In this document: piece by piece, positions 27,743 to 37,894 of the stretch
How positions within the stretch are numbered: the first letter of the stretch is position 1
How the letters are laid out: each line of letters begins with the position of its first letter
DNA from: Stenotrophomonas maltophilia
GTDB lineage: Bacteria > Pseudomonadota > Gammaproteobacteria > Xanthomonadales > Xanthomonadaceae
Assembly (NCBI RefSeq): GCF_006974125.1
Contig: NZ_CP037858.1
Coordinates: forward strand, 1,054,001-1,118,000
Direction: 5' to 3'
DNA: 64,000 nucleotides
The notes under the pieces: generated by a model
Database searches by the model: none
What the model was told of the DNA's origin: nothing
What the model saw: the letters and a program-made list of their open reading frames with translations, nothing else
Program-made: the position numbers and the translations under genes

Positions 27743-28675
27743 CTTCAGCTTGATCTCGCGCAGGCGCTCTTCGAGGAAGCCGTGGGCGGTGATCGGCTCC
27801 GGGTACCGGCTCGGGTTCTCCGCGGTGATGCACGACGGCAGCACATCGATCAGGAAATCCGGGTTCGGGTGCAGGAAGAACGGCACCGAGTAGCGCGGCT
27901 GGCGGGCCAGCTCGCCCGGGGGGTTGACCACGCGGTGGATGGTGGACGGATACACGTGGTTGGTCAGGCGCTGCAGCATGTCGCCGATGTTGACCACGAT
28001 GGTGTCCGCGTCCGAAGTGAACGGCACCCACTCGCCCTCATGCGACTGCACTTCCAGGCCCGCGGCGCTGGCGCCGACCAGCAGGGTGATGAAGTTGATG
28101 TCGCCATGGGCGCCGGCACGCACGTTCGGGATGTCGTCGGTGGTGATCGGCGGGTAATGGATCGGGCGCAGGATCGAATTGCCGAAGTTGGTCTTGTCGG
28201 CGAAGAAGGTCTCCGGCAGACCGATGTGCAGGGCCAGGGCCGACAGCACGCGCGAACCCAGGTTGTCCAGCGCCTGGTACAGGCCGTAACCCCGCTCACG
28301 GAAACCCTCGACCTCGGTCGGCCACAGGTTCGGCGCCATCACCTCACGGTACTTGGAGTCATCGGCGATCTCGCGGCCGATGTGCCAGAACTCCTTCAGG
28401 TCGAAGTGCCTGGAGCCCTTGGCGGTCTCCACGCCGAACGGGGTGTAGCCACGGGCGCCACCGCTGCCGGCGACGTGGTACTTGCGCTTGACCTCGTCCG
28501 GCAGGGCGAAGAAGGCCTTGAAGGCATCGTAGGCCGCGTCGATGTCGGCCTGCGGAATGCCGTGGTTGCGGATGCCCGCGAATCCCCATTGGCGGTAGGC
28601 CGCGCCCAGCTCGGCCACGAAGGCCTCGCGGTCGCTGTCAAAACGGGTGATGTCGAGGGTGGGGATCTGGCTCAC
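27740..28675 (-). CDS. 2-oxoglutarate/Fe(II) oxygenase, isopenicillin-N-synthase family
   Basis: The 311 residues match the soluble non-heme iron dioxygenase family of IPNS type. The N-terminal DIOX_N half is followed by the double-stranded beta-helix core. Metal ligands are visible as His190 and Asp192 in GAHGDINF and His247 in STIHRVVN. The RYSVPFF motif, an R-x-S signature, would bind the co-substrate carboxylate. I chose GTG 28675 (VSQIPTLDITRF) because AGGA lies six bases upstream. The frame extends further without homology. The substrate cannot be told from sequence. It is a single-gene unit divergent from the yejM-like gene. Confidence 0.9.
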   Translation of the reverse strand: MSQIPTLDITRFDSDREAFVAELGAAYRQWGFAGIRNHGIPQADIDAAYDAFKAFFALPDEVKRKYHVAGSGGARGYTPFGVETAKGSRHFDLKEFWHIGREIADDSKYREVMAPNLWPTEVEGFRERGYGLYQALDNLGSRVLSALALHIGLPETFFADKTNFGNSILRPIHYPPITTDDIPNVRAGAHGDINFITLLVGASAAGLEVQSHEGEWVPFTSDADTIVVNIGDMLQRLTNHVYPSTIHRVVNPPGELARQPRYSVPFFLHPNPDFLIDVLPSCITAENPSRYPEPITAHGFLEERLREIKLK

Positions 28676-28868
28676 AGCGATTCCTGGCTTGTCATTGGGT
28701 CTGGAGGGCCCGCGCATTCATGGCCCGCCTGAACATTGTGACAGATCGCCCGGCGGACGCTACTCGATCCTCGGAAACAAATCGATACAATGCGCGACCT
28801 GCGCACATTTAACGAATCCATCACGTTGGTAGCGCAAGCCCCGACCGCGCCTCCCGACCCGAAGCACC
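28676..28868. promoter_or_regulatory. Divergent promoter region
   Basis: 193 nt between the divergent oxygenase and YejM-like genes. On the plus strand TACAAT at about 28784-28789 is a candidate -10, but the -35 at the proper distance is poor. No operator symmetry stood out. Confidence 0.35.
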
Positions 28869-30749
28869 ATGCCCGACGCCCCAGCCGCCATCGCCCTCCC
28901 CCCCGCAGGCCCTGCCCTTCGCTGGCGCCGACTTGCGTGGTGGTCACTGTTCGTCCTGGGCAATGCACTGCTGGCGACGGTGATCACCCTCGGCAACGTG
29001 CCGCTGCACGACAACCCGGGCGGCCACCAGGGCCTGGCCTATCTCGCGATTGCCCTGCCGGGGCACCTGCTCGCCTTCGGCGCGCTGGCCGGTGCGCTGC
29101 CACTGCTGCTGGGCCTGTGGCCGCGCAGCGCGCGCACGCTGAGCATCAGTGCGGTACTGCTGCAGGGCTTGTGGCTGTGCCTGCTGCTGGTCGATGCCAA
29201 GGTGTTCACCCTGTACCGCTTCCACCTCAATGCCATGGTCGTGAACATGGTGTTCGGCGGCGCCCTGCAGGACCAGGTTGCGTTGTCGTGGAAGACCTGG
29301 GTGCAGGTCGGCCTGCTGGTGGCGGCCATTTTCACCGCCGAGGGCATCCTGGCCTGGGCGTGCTGGAAGCTGCTGCCGGCCGCGCCCCGCCGGCGCAGGG
29401 TGCTGCAGGCCTGGGCTGCGGCCGCCCTGCTGATGGCGAGCGGCCAGGTGGCCACCGCCTACTACGACGCACGCGGCGACCGTGACGTGATTGCCCAGTG
29501 GAACTACCTGCCGTGGGCCCAGCCGATCACCGCCAAGAGCTTCATGCGCAGGCTGGGCGTGGTCAGTGAACAACAGGTCGGCCTGCCCGATCCGCGCCAT
29601 GCGCAGCTGCTGTATCCGCTGCAGCCGCTGCGCTGCCAGAGCCCGCAGCGGCCCAACGTACTGATGGTCGTGCTGGAATCGCTGCGCCACGATGCGCTTA
29701 CCCCGCAGATCATGCCGAACACCTCGGCACTGGCGACGTCCGCTCGTGTCTATGACCGCCATTTCAGCACAGGCAACGCCACCCGCTATGGCCTGTTCGG
29801 CCTGCTCTACGGCCTGCCGGGCGGCTACTGGCAAAGCATGCTTGACGAGCAGCGCGGCTCACAGCTGTTCAAGGTGCTGGGCCAGCAGGGGTACGACCTG
29901 CACCTGTACGGCAGCGCGCCGATGTACAGCCCGGAATTCGACCGCACTGCATTTGCGGATGTCCGCGACCAGCTGCACCAGGGACCTTCCGAGCTGGGTT
30001 CGGAAGGCCGTGACAGCAGCATCGTGGCCTCGCTTCAGAAGGACATCCGTGCCAGCCAGGCAGCGCACACGCCGTGGTTCGGCTTCGTCTTCCTCGATTC
30101 CACCCATGCGCCCTACCACATGCCCGCAGGCTACCCGCCGCTGGCGACCCCGATGGCGCAGGAAATCGACTTCCTCAAGTTCGGCCCGGACCACGACCCG
30201 GCCCCGGAACTGAACCGCTACCGGACCGCCGTGCATTACGCCGACAGCCTCGTCGGCACCCTGCTGGACGATCTGCGCGCGCAGGGCCTGGACCAGAACA
30301 CCATCGTCCTGGTCACCGGCGACCACGCCGAGGAGTTCAACGACCTGAAGCTGAACTACTGGGGCCACAACGGCAACTTCTCCGACTACCAGCTCCAGGT
30401 GCCGTTCGTGCTGCACTGGCCCGGCCAGGGCAGCGGCCACGAAGCACGCATCAGTTCGCACGAGGACTGGGTACCGACCCCGATGCGGCACGCCCTGGGT
30501 TGCGAGAACGCACTGAGCGACTTCAGCACCGGCCAGGATCTGCTGGCCGAACCCGCAGGCGAGCGCGCACTGGTGGTGGAAAGCTGGTCACAACGTGCCG
30601 TCCGGCACGGCAACGCCATCTACGTGTTCGACAAGTTCGGCAATGCAACGGCGCTTGACCTGCACTACCGCCCCCTGCCGCAACAGGCCCCGGATGCCGG
30701 CGCCGTCCGTACCGCATGGGAAGCGCTTACCCGCTTCCGCAACCGCTGA
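28869..30749 (+). CDS. YejM/LapC-like inner-membrane sulfatase-fold protein
   Basis: The 626 residues comprise five hydrophobic segments (about residues 22-42, 55-75, 80-100, 105-130, 148-170) followed by a periplasmic alkaline-phosphatase/sulfatase-type domain (about 255-560). The sequences FSTGNATRYGLFGLLYGLPG and WGHNGNFSDYQLQVPFVLHW match the layout of E. coli YejM (PbgA/LapC, DUF3413 plus sulfatase fold). That protein senses LPS and controls LpxC turnover rather than acting as a clear hydrolase. Metal-site remnants LMVVLESLRHD and VTGDHAEEFND are present. It is the first of four plus-strand envelope genes. A phosphoethanolamine-transferase-like activity is an alternative. Confidence 0.75.
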   Translation: MPDAPAAIALPPAGPALRWRRLAWWSLFVLGNALLATVITLGNVPLHDNPGGHQGLAYLAIALPGHLLAFGALAGALPLLLGLWPRSARTLSISAVLLQGLWLCLLLVDAKVFTLYRFHLNAMVVNMVFGGALQDQVALSWKTWVQVGLLVAAIFTAEGILAWACWKLLPAAPRRRRVLQAWAAAALLMASGQVATAYYDARGDRDVIAQWNYLPWAQPITAKSFMRRLGVVSEQQVGLPDPRHAQLLYPLQPLRCQSPQRPNVLMVVLESLRHDALTPQIMPNTSALATSARVYDRHFSTGNATRYGLFGLLYGLPGGYWQSMLDEQRGSQLFKVLGQQGYDLHLYGSAPMYSPEFDRTAFADVRDQLHQGPSELGSEGRDSSIVASLQKDIRASQAAHTPWFGFVFLDSTHAPYHMPAGYPPLATPMAQEIDFLKFGPDHDPAPELNRYRTAVHYADSLVGTLLDDLRAQGLDQNTIVLVTGDHAEEFNDLKLNYWGHNGNFSDYQLQVPFVLHWPGQGSGHEARISSHEDWVPTPMRHALGCENALSDFSTGQDLLAEPAGERALVVESWSQRAVRHGNAIYVFDKFGNATALDLHYRPLPQQAPDAGAVRTAWEALTRFRNR

Positions 30750-30767
30750 CCACAGAGGATGGATTCC

Positions 30768-31913
30768 ATGAAACGCTCGCTGCGGATCCTGCATACCGAA
30801 GCCGCCCGGGGAATGGGTGGCCAGGAGATCTACATCTTCCGCCACATGCAGGTGATGCGTGCGCGTGGACACCAGGTGTCGCTGCTGTGCCAGCCCGATG
30901 CCCGCCTGGCCCAACTCGCGCGCGACGATGGCTTCACCGTGCATACCCTGCGCATGGGCGGCCTGGCACGACTGCTGCGCGGCATCTGGTCGGTGTCACG
31001 CCTGGTGCGCCGCGAGCGCTACGACGTGGTCAACACCACCAGCCGCCGCGACGCACTGATCGCCGCGGCCGGCGCACGCCTGGGCGGCACGCCACTGGTG
31101 GTGCGCTCGCGCCACCTGATGAGCCCGGTCAATTCGCTGCTGACCTACACCGGTCTTCCGCACCGGATCATCACCGTCAGCGATTTCGTCAAGCGCCTGC
31201 TGGTCGATCGCGGCATTGCCGCCGAACACATCGGCATCGTGCCCCCCATGGCAACGCCCCCGCGCTGGGGCATGACCGAGCAGGGCGATCCCTGGAAGAA
31301 CCTGCAGGACAACCGCGCACAGGTCCGCGCCGAACTCGGTTTCGCCGAGCGCGACATCGTGGTCGGCTGCGTGGCCGTGCTGCGCGAGCCCAAGGGCCAT
31401 GCCGATCTGCTGCGCGCCATGGCACCCCTGTGCAAGGCCAATCCCGACCTGCACCTGGCCGTGGTCGGTGACGGCGAGCCGGTAATGGGCCGCCTGCAGG
31501 CCCTGCGCAGCGAACTCGGCCTGGAGCAGCAGGTCCATCTGCTCGGCTTCCGCAGCGATGCCCACCGGCTGATGGCCGGTTTCGACATCTTCGCCCTGGC
31601 CACCCACAAGGAAGCCTCGGGCACCGTGTTCCTCGAGGCTGCGCAGGCGGCACTGCCGATCGTCTCGCATCACGTTGGCGGCGTGCCTGAAATGGTGGTG
31701 GAAGGCAGCAATGCCATCCTCACCCGGCTGGGTGATGACGCCGCCCTCACTGGCGCGTTGCGGCTGCTGGTGGATGATCAGGAACGTCGACGGCAGATGG
31801 GCCGCGCCGGTTGGGACTGGATCCGCAGCGCCAGGCAGTTCAGCGCGACCGGCCACGGCGAGGCCACCGAAAACTACTACCTCCAATGGTTGAAGGAGCT
31901 GGGTCATGGCTAA
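30768..31913 (+). CDS. Glycosyltransferase, family 4 (GT-B fold)
   Basis: The 381 residues are predicted to be cytoplasmic or membrane-associated. The N-terminal acceptor domain has RGMGGQEIYIFRHMQVM, typical of GT4 enzymes. The C-terminal domain has the donor-binding segment FALATHKEASGTVFLEAAQAA and GVPEMVVEG, with the E-x7-E pattern. I chose ATG 30768 because AGAGG lies about nine bases upstream. The ATG at 30759 is too close to it. It overlaps the next gene by eight bases. Context suggests sugar transfer in LPS core or another envelope glycan, but the acceptor is unknown. Confidence 0.88.
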   Translation: MKRSLRILHTEAARGMGGQEIYIFRHMQVMRARGHQVSLLCQPDARLAQLARDDGFTVHTLRMGGLARLLRGIWSVSRLVRRERYDVVNTTSRRDALIAAAGARLGGTPLVVRSRHLMSPVNSLLTYTGLPHRIITVSDFVKRLLVDRGIAAEHIGIVPPMATPPRWGMTEQGDPWKNLQDNRAQVRAELGFAERDIVVGCVAVLREPKGHADLLRAMAPLCKANPDLHLAVVGDGEPVMGRLQALRSELGLEQQVHLLGFRSDAHRLMAGFDIFALATHKEASGTVFLEAAQAALPIVSHHVGGVPEMVVEGSNAILTRLGDDAALTGALRLLVDDQERRRQMGRAGWDWIRSARQFSATGHGEATENYYLQWLKELGHG

Positions 31914-32763
31914 CGCCAGAACCGTACCGGTGCTGATGCACCACCATGTCAGCAACTCGCCGGGCATGATCACCGTGTCCCCGGAAAACTTCGAGAGCCA
32001 GATCGCCTGGCTCGCACGTACCGGCTGGACCTCGCTGACGCTGGACCAGTACGCCGGCTTTCTCGCCGGCAAGCCGGTGCCGCGCAAATCGATCGTGATC
32101 ACGTTCGACGACGGCTACCTGGACAACTGGGTCTACGCCCATCCGATCCTGCAGAAGTACGGCATGCATGCGGTGGTGTTCGTGGTCACCGGCTGGATGC
32201 ACGAAGGCCCGATCCGCCCGCATGCAGGCATCGAAGGTGCCGAACTGCCGGCCACGCCGGAACATCGTGCCTGCGAAGACCTGATCTACAAGCAGGGCCG
32301 CAGCGACGAGGTAATGATGCGCTGGAGCGAAGCGCGTGCGGCAATCGAAGCCGGCACGTTCGAGGTCCACTGCCACACCCACAGCCACACCCGTTGGCTC
32401 AAGCGCGATGACCTGGACCGTGCACAGCGCCGCGAAGGCATCAGCGGCGACCTGGCCATGGCGAAGCAGACACTGCTGGAAAAGCTCGGCGAAGTCTCCG
32501 ATACGCTGTGCTGGCCTTATGGTGACTTCGACGATGACTACATCGAAGTGGCACGCGAACAGGGCTTCCGCTACCTGCACACTACCCACCCGTTCGGCCG
32601 CAACGTGATTGGTGGCGATCCGGAGCGCATCTATCGCTTCGCGATCCGCAACCGGCCGGCCAGCTGGCTGCGCAAGCGCATCGCATGGAGCTACAACCCG
32701 TTGATCGCGCCGATCTTCAACGGATTCAAGGCACGGCAGAAGAAGATGGTACCTGGCCCTTGA
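31906..32763 (+). CDS. Polysaccharide deacetylase (CE4, NodB-like)
   Basis: The 285 residues form a NodB-fold deacetylase removing N- or O-acetyl groups from a glycan. Motif 1 is VITFDDGYLDN, containing the catalytic Asp pair. Motif 2 is HCHTHSHTRW, whose His residues bind metal. Motif 3 is CWPYGDFDDDYI, and an HHHVS start motif is also present. No signal peptide is visible, so it may act on a cytoplasmic lipid-linked sugar, as ArnD-like enzymes do from the membrane face. It overlaps the glycosyltransferase gene, so the two are translated together. Confidence 0.88.
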   Translation: MANARTVPVLMHHHVSNSPGMITVSPENFESQIAWLARTGWTSLTLDQYAGFLAGKPVPRKSIVITFDDGYLDNWVYAHPILQKYGMHAVVFVVTGWMHEGPIRPHAGIEGAELPATPEHRACEDLIYKQGRSDEVMMRWSEARAAIEAGTFEVHCHTHSHTRWLKRDDLDRAQRREGISGDLAMAKQTLLEKLGEVSDTLCWPYGDFDDDYIEVAREQGFRYLHTTHPFGRNVIGGDPERIYRFAIRNRPASWLRKRIAWSYNPLIAPIFNGFKARQKKMVPGP

Positions 32764-32831
32764 GAGGCCACGTCCATCCTCATCAAGGCAGCACCCGGTT
32801 TTCGAATGGACTCCAAGGAACAGTGAAGGCA

Positions 32832-33872
32832 ATGAACGTACTGGTGACCGGCGGTGCTGGCTACATCGGCTCGCATGCCTGCGTGGAGCTGCAGCAGCGG
32901 GGGCACGGCGTGGTCATCGTGGACTCGCTGTGCAACAGCGACGCCAGCGTGGTCGAGCGCATCGGACGGATCACCGGCACGGCACCGGTGTTCGTGCAGG
33001 CTGACATCCGGGATCGACCGCGCATGGCCGCCTTGATGCAGGAACACGCGATCGATGCCGTGCTGCACTTCGCAGCGCTCAAGTCCGTGGGCGAATCCCA
33101 GAGGATTCCACTGCAGTACTTCGACAGCAACATCAGCGGTTCGATTGCCCTGCTCGGCGCCATGCAGGATGCAGGCGTGCAGTTGCTGGTCTTCAGCTCT
33201 TCGGCAACGGTGTACGGCAACCAGGACCACTGCCCGGTGGCCGAGACCGCTTCAACCTGTGCGATGACGCCCTATGGGCGCACCAAGCTGGTGGTCGAGC
33301 AGCTGCTCGCCGACCTGGCGGCAACGGGCCAGGACCTGCATGTCGCGACGCTGCGCTACTTCAACCCGGTCGGCGCCCACGCCAGCGCGCTGATCGGCGA
33401 GCTGCCGCATGGCACGCCGAGCAACCTGATGCCGTACATCGCGCAGGTTGCCGCCGGGCTGCTGCCGGAAGTGCAGGTCTTCGGGGATGACTATCCGACC
33501 CATGACGGTACCGGCGTGCGCGACTACATCCATGTGCAGGACGTCGCCAGCGCCCATGTGCTGGCCCTGCAGTTCCTCCGTGACCAGCGGCGCAGCATCA
33601 CCCTCAACCTTGGCACCGGCCAGGGCCACAGCGTGCTGGAACTGATCCAGGCCTTCGAGCTCACCACCGGCATGCGGATTCCGTTCCGCATCGTGCCGCG
33701 ACGCAATGGCGACATCGCGGTCAGCTTCGCCGATACCTCGCTGGCGCTGCGCGAGCTGGGCTGGAAGGCGCGTCACGATCTCACCGACATGTGCCGGGAC
33801 ACCTGGAAATGGCAGCGGGCGATGTCACAGGCCGCGCAAGGTGCAATGCCAACGCACCTGCCCGCGTGCTGA
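32832..33872 (+). CDS. galE: UDP-glucose 4-epimerase, GalE type
   Basis: Extended short-chain dehydrogenase that interconverts UDP-glucose/galactose or the N-acetyl forms. The 346 residues have the NAD loop GGAGYIGSHA at the N-terminus, SSSATVYGNQ, the catalytic YGRTK motif and the RYFNPVGAH block. I chose ATG 32832 (MNVLVTGGAGYIGS), with AAGG upstream. An upstream in-frame extension lacks homology. It lies 68 nt after the deacetylase and probably supplies nucleotide sugar for the same envelope pathway. Substrate preference cannot be settled by eye. Confidence 0.9.
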   Translation: MNVLVTGGAGYIGSHACVELQQRGHGVVIVDSLCNSDASVVERIGRITGTAPVFVQADIRDRPRMAALMQEHAIDAVLHFAALKSVGESQRIPLQYFDSNISGSIALLGAMQDAGVQLLVFSSSATVYGNQDHCPVAETASTCAMTPYGRTKLVVEQLLADLAATGQDLHVATLRYFNPVGAHASALIGELPHGTPSNLMPYIAQVAAGLLPEVQVFGDDYPTHDGTGVRDYIHVQDVASAHVLALQFLRDQRRSITLNLGTGQGHSVLELIQAFELTTGMRIPFRIVPRRNGDIAVSFADTSLALRELGWKARHDLTDMCRDTWKWQRAMSQAAQGAMPTHLPAC

Positions 33873-33882
33873 TGCGGGCAGG
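33857..33882. terminator. Hairpin between convergent galE and RcnB-like gene
   Basis: CCTGCCCGC and GCGGGCAGG pair over an 8-base loop that spans the galE stop codon. There is no T-tract, so any terminator role is weak or Rho-assisted. Confidence 0.4.
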
Positions 33883-33891
33883 CACCGTTGG

Positions 33892-34374
33892 TCAGAAGAA
33901 ACGCCCGTACACGACCTGCACGATCTCACCATTGCCGGTGTTGATCAGCAGCGCATCCGGGCCATAGCGCACCCATTCGTAGCCCATCGGCGGCATGTCC
34001 AGGCCGAACAGCCAGAAGTCGTTGAGGATGTAGTCCCCGACCCAGTACGGGCGCGGCAGGATCTGGCCGTAGTGCCAACGCTGGTAGGCATAGCCGATCG
34101 GCGGATGGTAAGGCCCGATGCGGAAGGCATGATCGGCGCGGAAGTTGTGCCGGTACTCATCGCGGAAGACCGGCCGCGCATTGCCCAGTTCGCGTGGGCG
34201 CTCCATCCGTGGGTAGCCCCAGGGCGCCCGCATCGGCTCTTCGCGCGGTGCGGACATATGCGGCCCTCCTTCGGGGCGGCGTTCGGCACTCGCAATGGAG
34301 ATACCACCCAGCAACGGCATCACCAGCAGCGCTCCTGCGAGCAGGCAGCGGCTGTAGCGCAGTGAGGTGTTCAT
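33892..34374 (-). CDS. RcnB-like secreted protein
   Basis: The 160 residues start with a clear signal peptide (about 1-31: SLRYSRCLLAGALLVMPLLG, then ISIASA). The C-terminal half matches the RcnB pattern: YGQILPRPYW, NDFWLFGLDMPPMGYEWVRY, DALLINTGNGEIVQVV. E. coli RcnB is a periplasmic protein affecting nickel/cobalt homeostasis. No dedicated metal ligand cluster is evident here, so metal binding is only suggested. The start is ATG 34374. It is monocistronic, convergent with galE. Confidence 0.8.
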   Translation of the reverse strand: MNTSLRYSRCLLAGALLVMPLLGGISIASAERRPEGGPHMSAPREEPMRAPWGYPRMERPRELGNARPVFRDEYRHNFRADHAFRIGPYHPPIGYAYQRWHYGQILPRPYWVGDYILNDFWLFGLDMPPMGYEWVRYGPDALLINTGNGEIVQVVYGRFF

Positions 34375-34570
34375 GGTCAGGGTCCTTGCAACCAAAGAAG
34401 AAGGATGGAGCGCGGTCCGCTCCGGCCGGGTCCCCGCCTGCACAGGTCATGCATTGCAACCAGGGATCCTGATGCCGGGAATACGCCCCGCCTCGTTCAC
34501 GACGCGTCACAAAGTGCACAGCCGCAGCTGAACGCGATCGCGGGTCGCGCACGGTTCAGTCACCATCCCC

Positions 34571-34604
34571 AGAAAACGACATGGCCGCAAACGCGGCCAT
34601 GTCG
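34571..34604 (-). terminator. Intrinsic terminator of glmM
   Basis: A 12-bp perfect stem CGACATGGCCGC / GCGGCCATGTCG with a 4-base loop (34577-34604) is followed on the minus strand by TTTTC. It begins about 30 nt after the glmM stop. Confidence 0.85.
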
Positions 34605-34632
34605 GGTGCAACACGCTGGACTCCCGCGGCAC

Positions 34633-35993
34633 TCAGGCCGCTGCTTCACGCACCGCAGCGGACAGGCGATCCAGCGTTTCCTGCATCAGCGCGGCATCAT
34701 CGGCTTCGACGGTAACCCGTACCACCGGCTCGGTACCGGACGGACGCAGGAACGCGCGACCGCGACCGGCAACCGACTGCTGCGCGGCCGCCAGCGCAGC
34801 CTGCACGCTGTCGGCCTGCACCGTGGCCTTGGCCGAGACATTGCCCAACCGCACGTTGACCGTTTTCTGCGGCACCCGCTCCAGGCCCTTCAGCGCCTGG
34901 TGCAGGGTCTGGCCGCTGTTGCGCAGTGCCACCAGCAACTGCAGGGCGCTGACAATACCGTCGCCGGTGGTGGCCCGGTCCAGGCACAGCAGGTGACCCG
35001 AGGCCTCGCCGCCGAGAACGCCCCCACCTTCGACCAGTGCCTGATGCACGTAGCGATCACCGACGTTGCTGCGCACGAACGGTATCTGCAGGTCGGCAAA
35101 CGCCTTCTCCACGCCGTAGTTGCTCATCAGCGTCCCGACCACCGGGCCGCGCAGGCGGCCTTCAGCCTTCCACGCACGGGCCAGGATGTACAGCAGGTCA
35201 TCGCCGTCCACCGGGTTGCCCTGGTCGTCAGCCATCAGCACGCGATCGCCATCACCGTCGAACGCGATGCCGAGATCGGCGCGGGTCTCGCGGACCTTGG
35301 CCGCCAGGTTGTCGATATGGGTGGAACCCACGCCGGCGTTGATGTTCACGCCATTGGGCTCGGCACCGATGCCGATCACCTCGGCACCCAGTTCGCGGAA
35401 CAGCAGCGGCGCGATCTGGTAGGTGGCACCGTGCGCGCAATCCAGCACCAGGCGCAGGCCACGCAGGTCGAATGTGCGCGGCACGCTGGCCTTGCAGAAC
35501 TCGATGTAGCGGCCGACCGCCTCGCGCGCCCGTGATGCCTTGCCCAGTTTTTCCGACTCAACGGTGGTGAACGGAACGTCCAGTGCCGCTTCCAGGGCCA
35601 GTTCGGTGGCATCGTCGAGCTTCTCGCCCTGGGCGGAGAAGAACTTGATGCCGTTGTCGTAATGCGGATTGTGCGAGGCACTGATGACGATGCCGGCGTC
35701 CACGCCCAGCGTGCGCGTCAGGAACGCCACTGCCGGCGTCGGCATCGGCCCCAGCAGCTGCACATCGGCACCGGCAGCGACCAGGCCGGCCTCCAGCGCC
35801 GCCTCGAACATGTAACCGGAAATGCGGGTGTCCTTGCCGATCACCACGATCGGTCGGCGCCCGTCCTGCCCACGCTGGGCCACCAGGACACGGCCCAGGG
35901 CATTGCCCAGGCGCAGCACGAAGTCGGCCGAAATCACGCCTTGGCCGACCCGTCCACGGATGCCGTCAGTACCGAAGTACTTGCGAGCACCCA

Positions 35994-35994
<1 letters not shown>
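34633..35994 (-). CDS. glmM: Phosphoglucosamine mutase
   Basis: Converts glucosamine-6-phosphate to glucosamine-1-phosphate for UDP-GlcNAc, and so for peptidoglycan and LPS. The 453 residues start at ATG 35994 ([14 protein letters not shown]). The phosphoserine loop [12 protein letters not shown] has the nucleophile at Ser107. The metal loop FDGDGDR, the sugar loop [12 protein letters not shown] and the phosphate loop [12 protein letters not shown] are all present. GlmM-specific [11 protein letters not shown] favours this over phosphomannomutase. It overlaps accD by one base (TGATG), so the two are coupled. Confidence 0.95.
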
Positions 35995-36869
<875 letters not shown>

Positions 36870-37009
36870 GCGGGAGGACACTTCCGTTCAGGGCGGCCCA
36901 GGGGCCGCAAAGGCGGACAGTCTAGCTCCGCTTTCCCTGCCCGTGCACCCCCTTGCCGGGCATGGGGGTGCTGGAAAAAACCATGCTGGGACGTACGTTT
37001 AGGTGTCGG

Positions 37010-37082
37010 GTAGCGCCGGCCGCTGGCCGGCAGCCCTTACGTACAGACCCATGGGTAGTGCCGGCCAGCGGCCGGCCGTCCT
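37010..37082. repeat. SMAG pair between accD and trpA
   Basis: Two GTAG-headed units point the same way: 37010-37034 (GCCGGCC-GCT-GGCCGGC) and 37055-37082 (GCCGGCC-AGC-GGCCGGC). They end just before the trpA stop codon. Confidence 0.85.
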
Positions 37083-37083
37083 G

Positions 37084-37893
37084 TTACGCGTCCAGCGCCT
37101 GCCGCAGCGGGGCCAGGAAGCTCCGGGCGCGCTGGGCTGCGTCTCCCACCGAGTCCGCTTCGGCCAGCACCGCCACCAGCGCGCTGCCCACCACCACGCC
37201 GTCGGCCTGGCGGGCCATGGCAGCGGCACTGTCGGCATCCTTGATGCCGAAGCCGGCCACCACCGGCACTGAGGCGCGCGCGCGCAGCGCCTGCAGGCGG
37301 GCACTGGCGGCATCGCTGTCCAGGCGCTCGGAGGCGCCGGTGACACCGGCAAAGCTGACGTAATAGAGATAGCCACGGGCCAGCGCCAGCAGCTTGTCGG
37401 CACGCGCCTCGCTGGTGGTCGGCGAGGCCAGCAGCACCAGCGCCAGGCCGGCCGCATCGAAGGCCTGCTGCGCTTCACCGGCCTCTTCCGGCGGCAGGTC
37501 GACCAGCAGCACACCATCCACGCCGGCCTCCACGGCTGCCTTGGCGAAGGCCGCGTAGCCGTGGATCTCCACCGGGTTCAGGTAGCCCATCAGTACCACC
37601 GGCGTCTGCGCGTCACGCTCGCGGAACTGCGCCACGGCCTGCAGCACGTAACGGCTGCCGGCGCCCCGTGCCAGCGCGCGCTCGGAGCTGCGCTGGATGG
37701 TCGGGCCGTCGGCCATGGGATCAGAGAACGGCACGCCCAGTTCGATCACATCGGCACCGGCCTCGACCAGCGCGTGCATGACCGGCACAGTGGCCTCCAA
37801 CGAGGGATCACCGGCCGTGACGAAGGGGATAAGTGCCTTGCGCTGCTGTTCGCGCAGACGCTGGAAACAGGCATCGAGTCGGGATACGGACAT
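37084..37893 (-). CDS. trpA: Tryptophan synthase alpha subunit
   Basis: Cleaves indole-3-glycerol phosphate to indole and glyceraldehyde 3-phosphate, passing indole through a tunnel to TrpB. The 269-residue TIM barrel has the catalytic Glu in ELGVPFSDP and the catalytic Asp in MADGPTIQ. GFGIKDADSAAAMARQADG and VVGSALV form the phosphate site. I chose ATG 37893 (MSVSRLDACFQRL). The upstream TTG reading lies inside the lipoprotein gene. It starts two bases after the lipoprotein stop (TGAAATG). Confidence 0.97.
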   Translation of the reverse strand: MSVSRLDACFQRLREQQRKALIPFVTAGDPSLEATVPVMHALVEAGADVIELGVPFSDPMADGPTIQRSSERALARGAGSRYVLQAVAQFRERDAQTPVVLMGYLNPVEIHGYAAFAKAAVEAGVDGVLLVDLPPEEAGEAQQAFDAAGLALVLLASPTTSEARADKLLALARGYLYYVSFAGVTGASERLDSDAASARLQALRARASVPVVAGFGIKDADSAAAMARQADGVVVGSALVAVLAEADSVGDAAQRARSFLAPLRQALDA

Positions 37894-37894
37894 T

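Noticed and set aside
27150..28031. Minus-strand open frame through the tpiA spacer
   Set aside because: It runs through long inverted repeats, SMAG units and a terminator, and overlaps the oxygenase gene in another frame.
28869..30749. Phosphoethanolamine transferase (MCR/EptA type)
   Set aside because: The five-helix topology and the SxGN...GLFGLLYG block fit YejM better. The usual catalytic Thr context of EptA is not seen.
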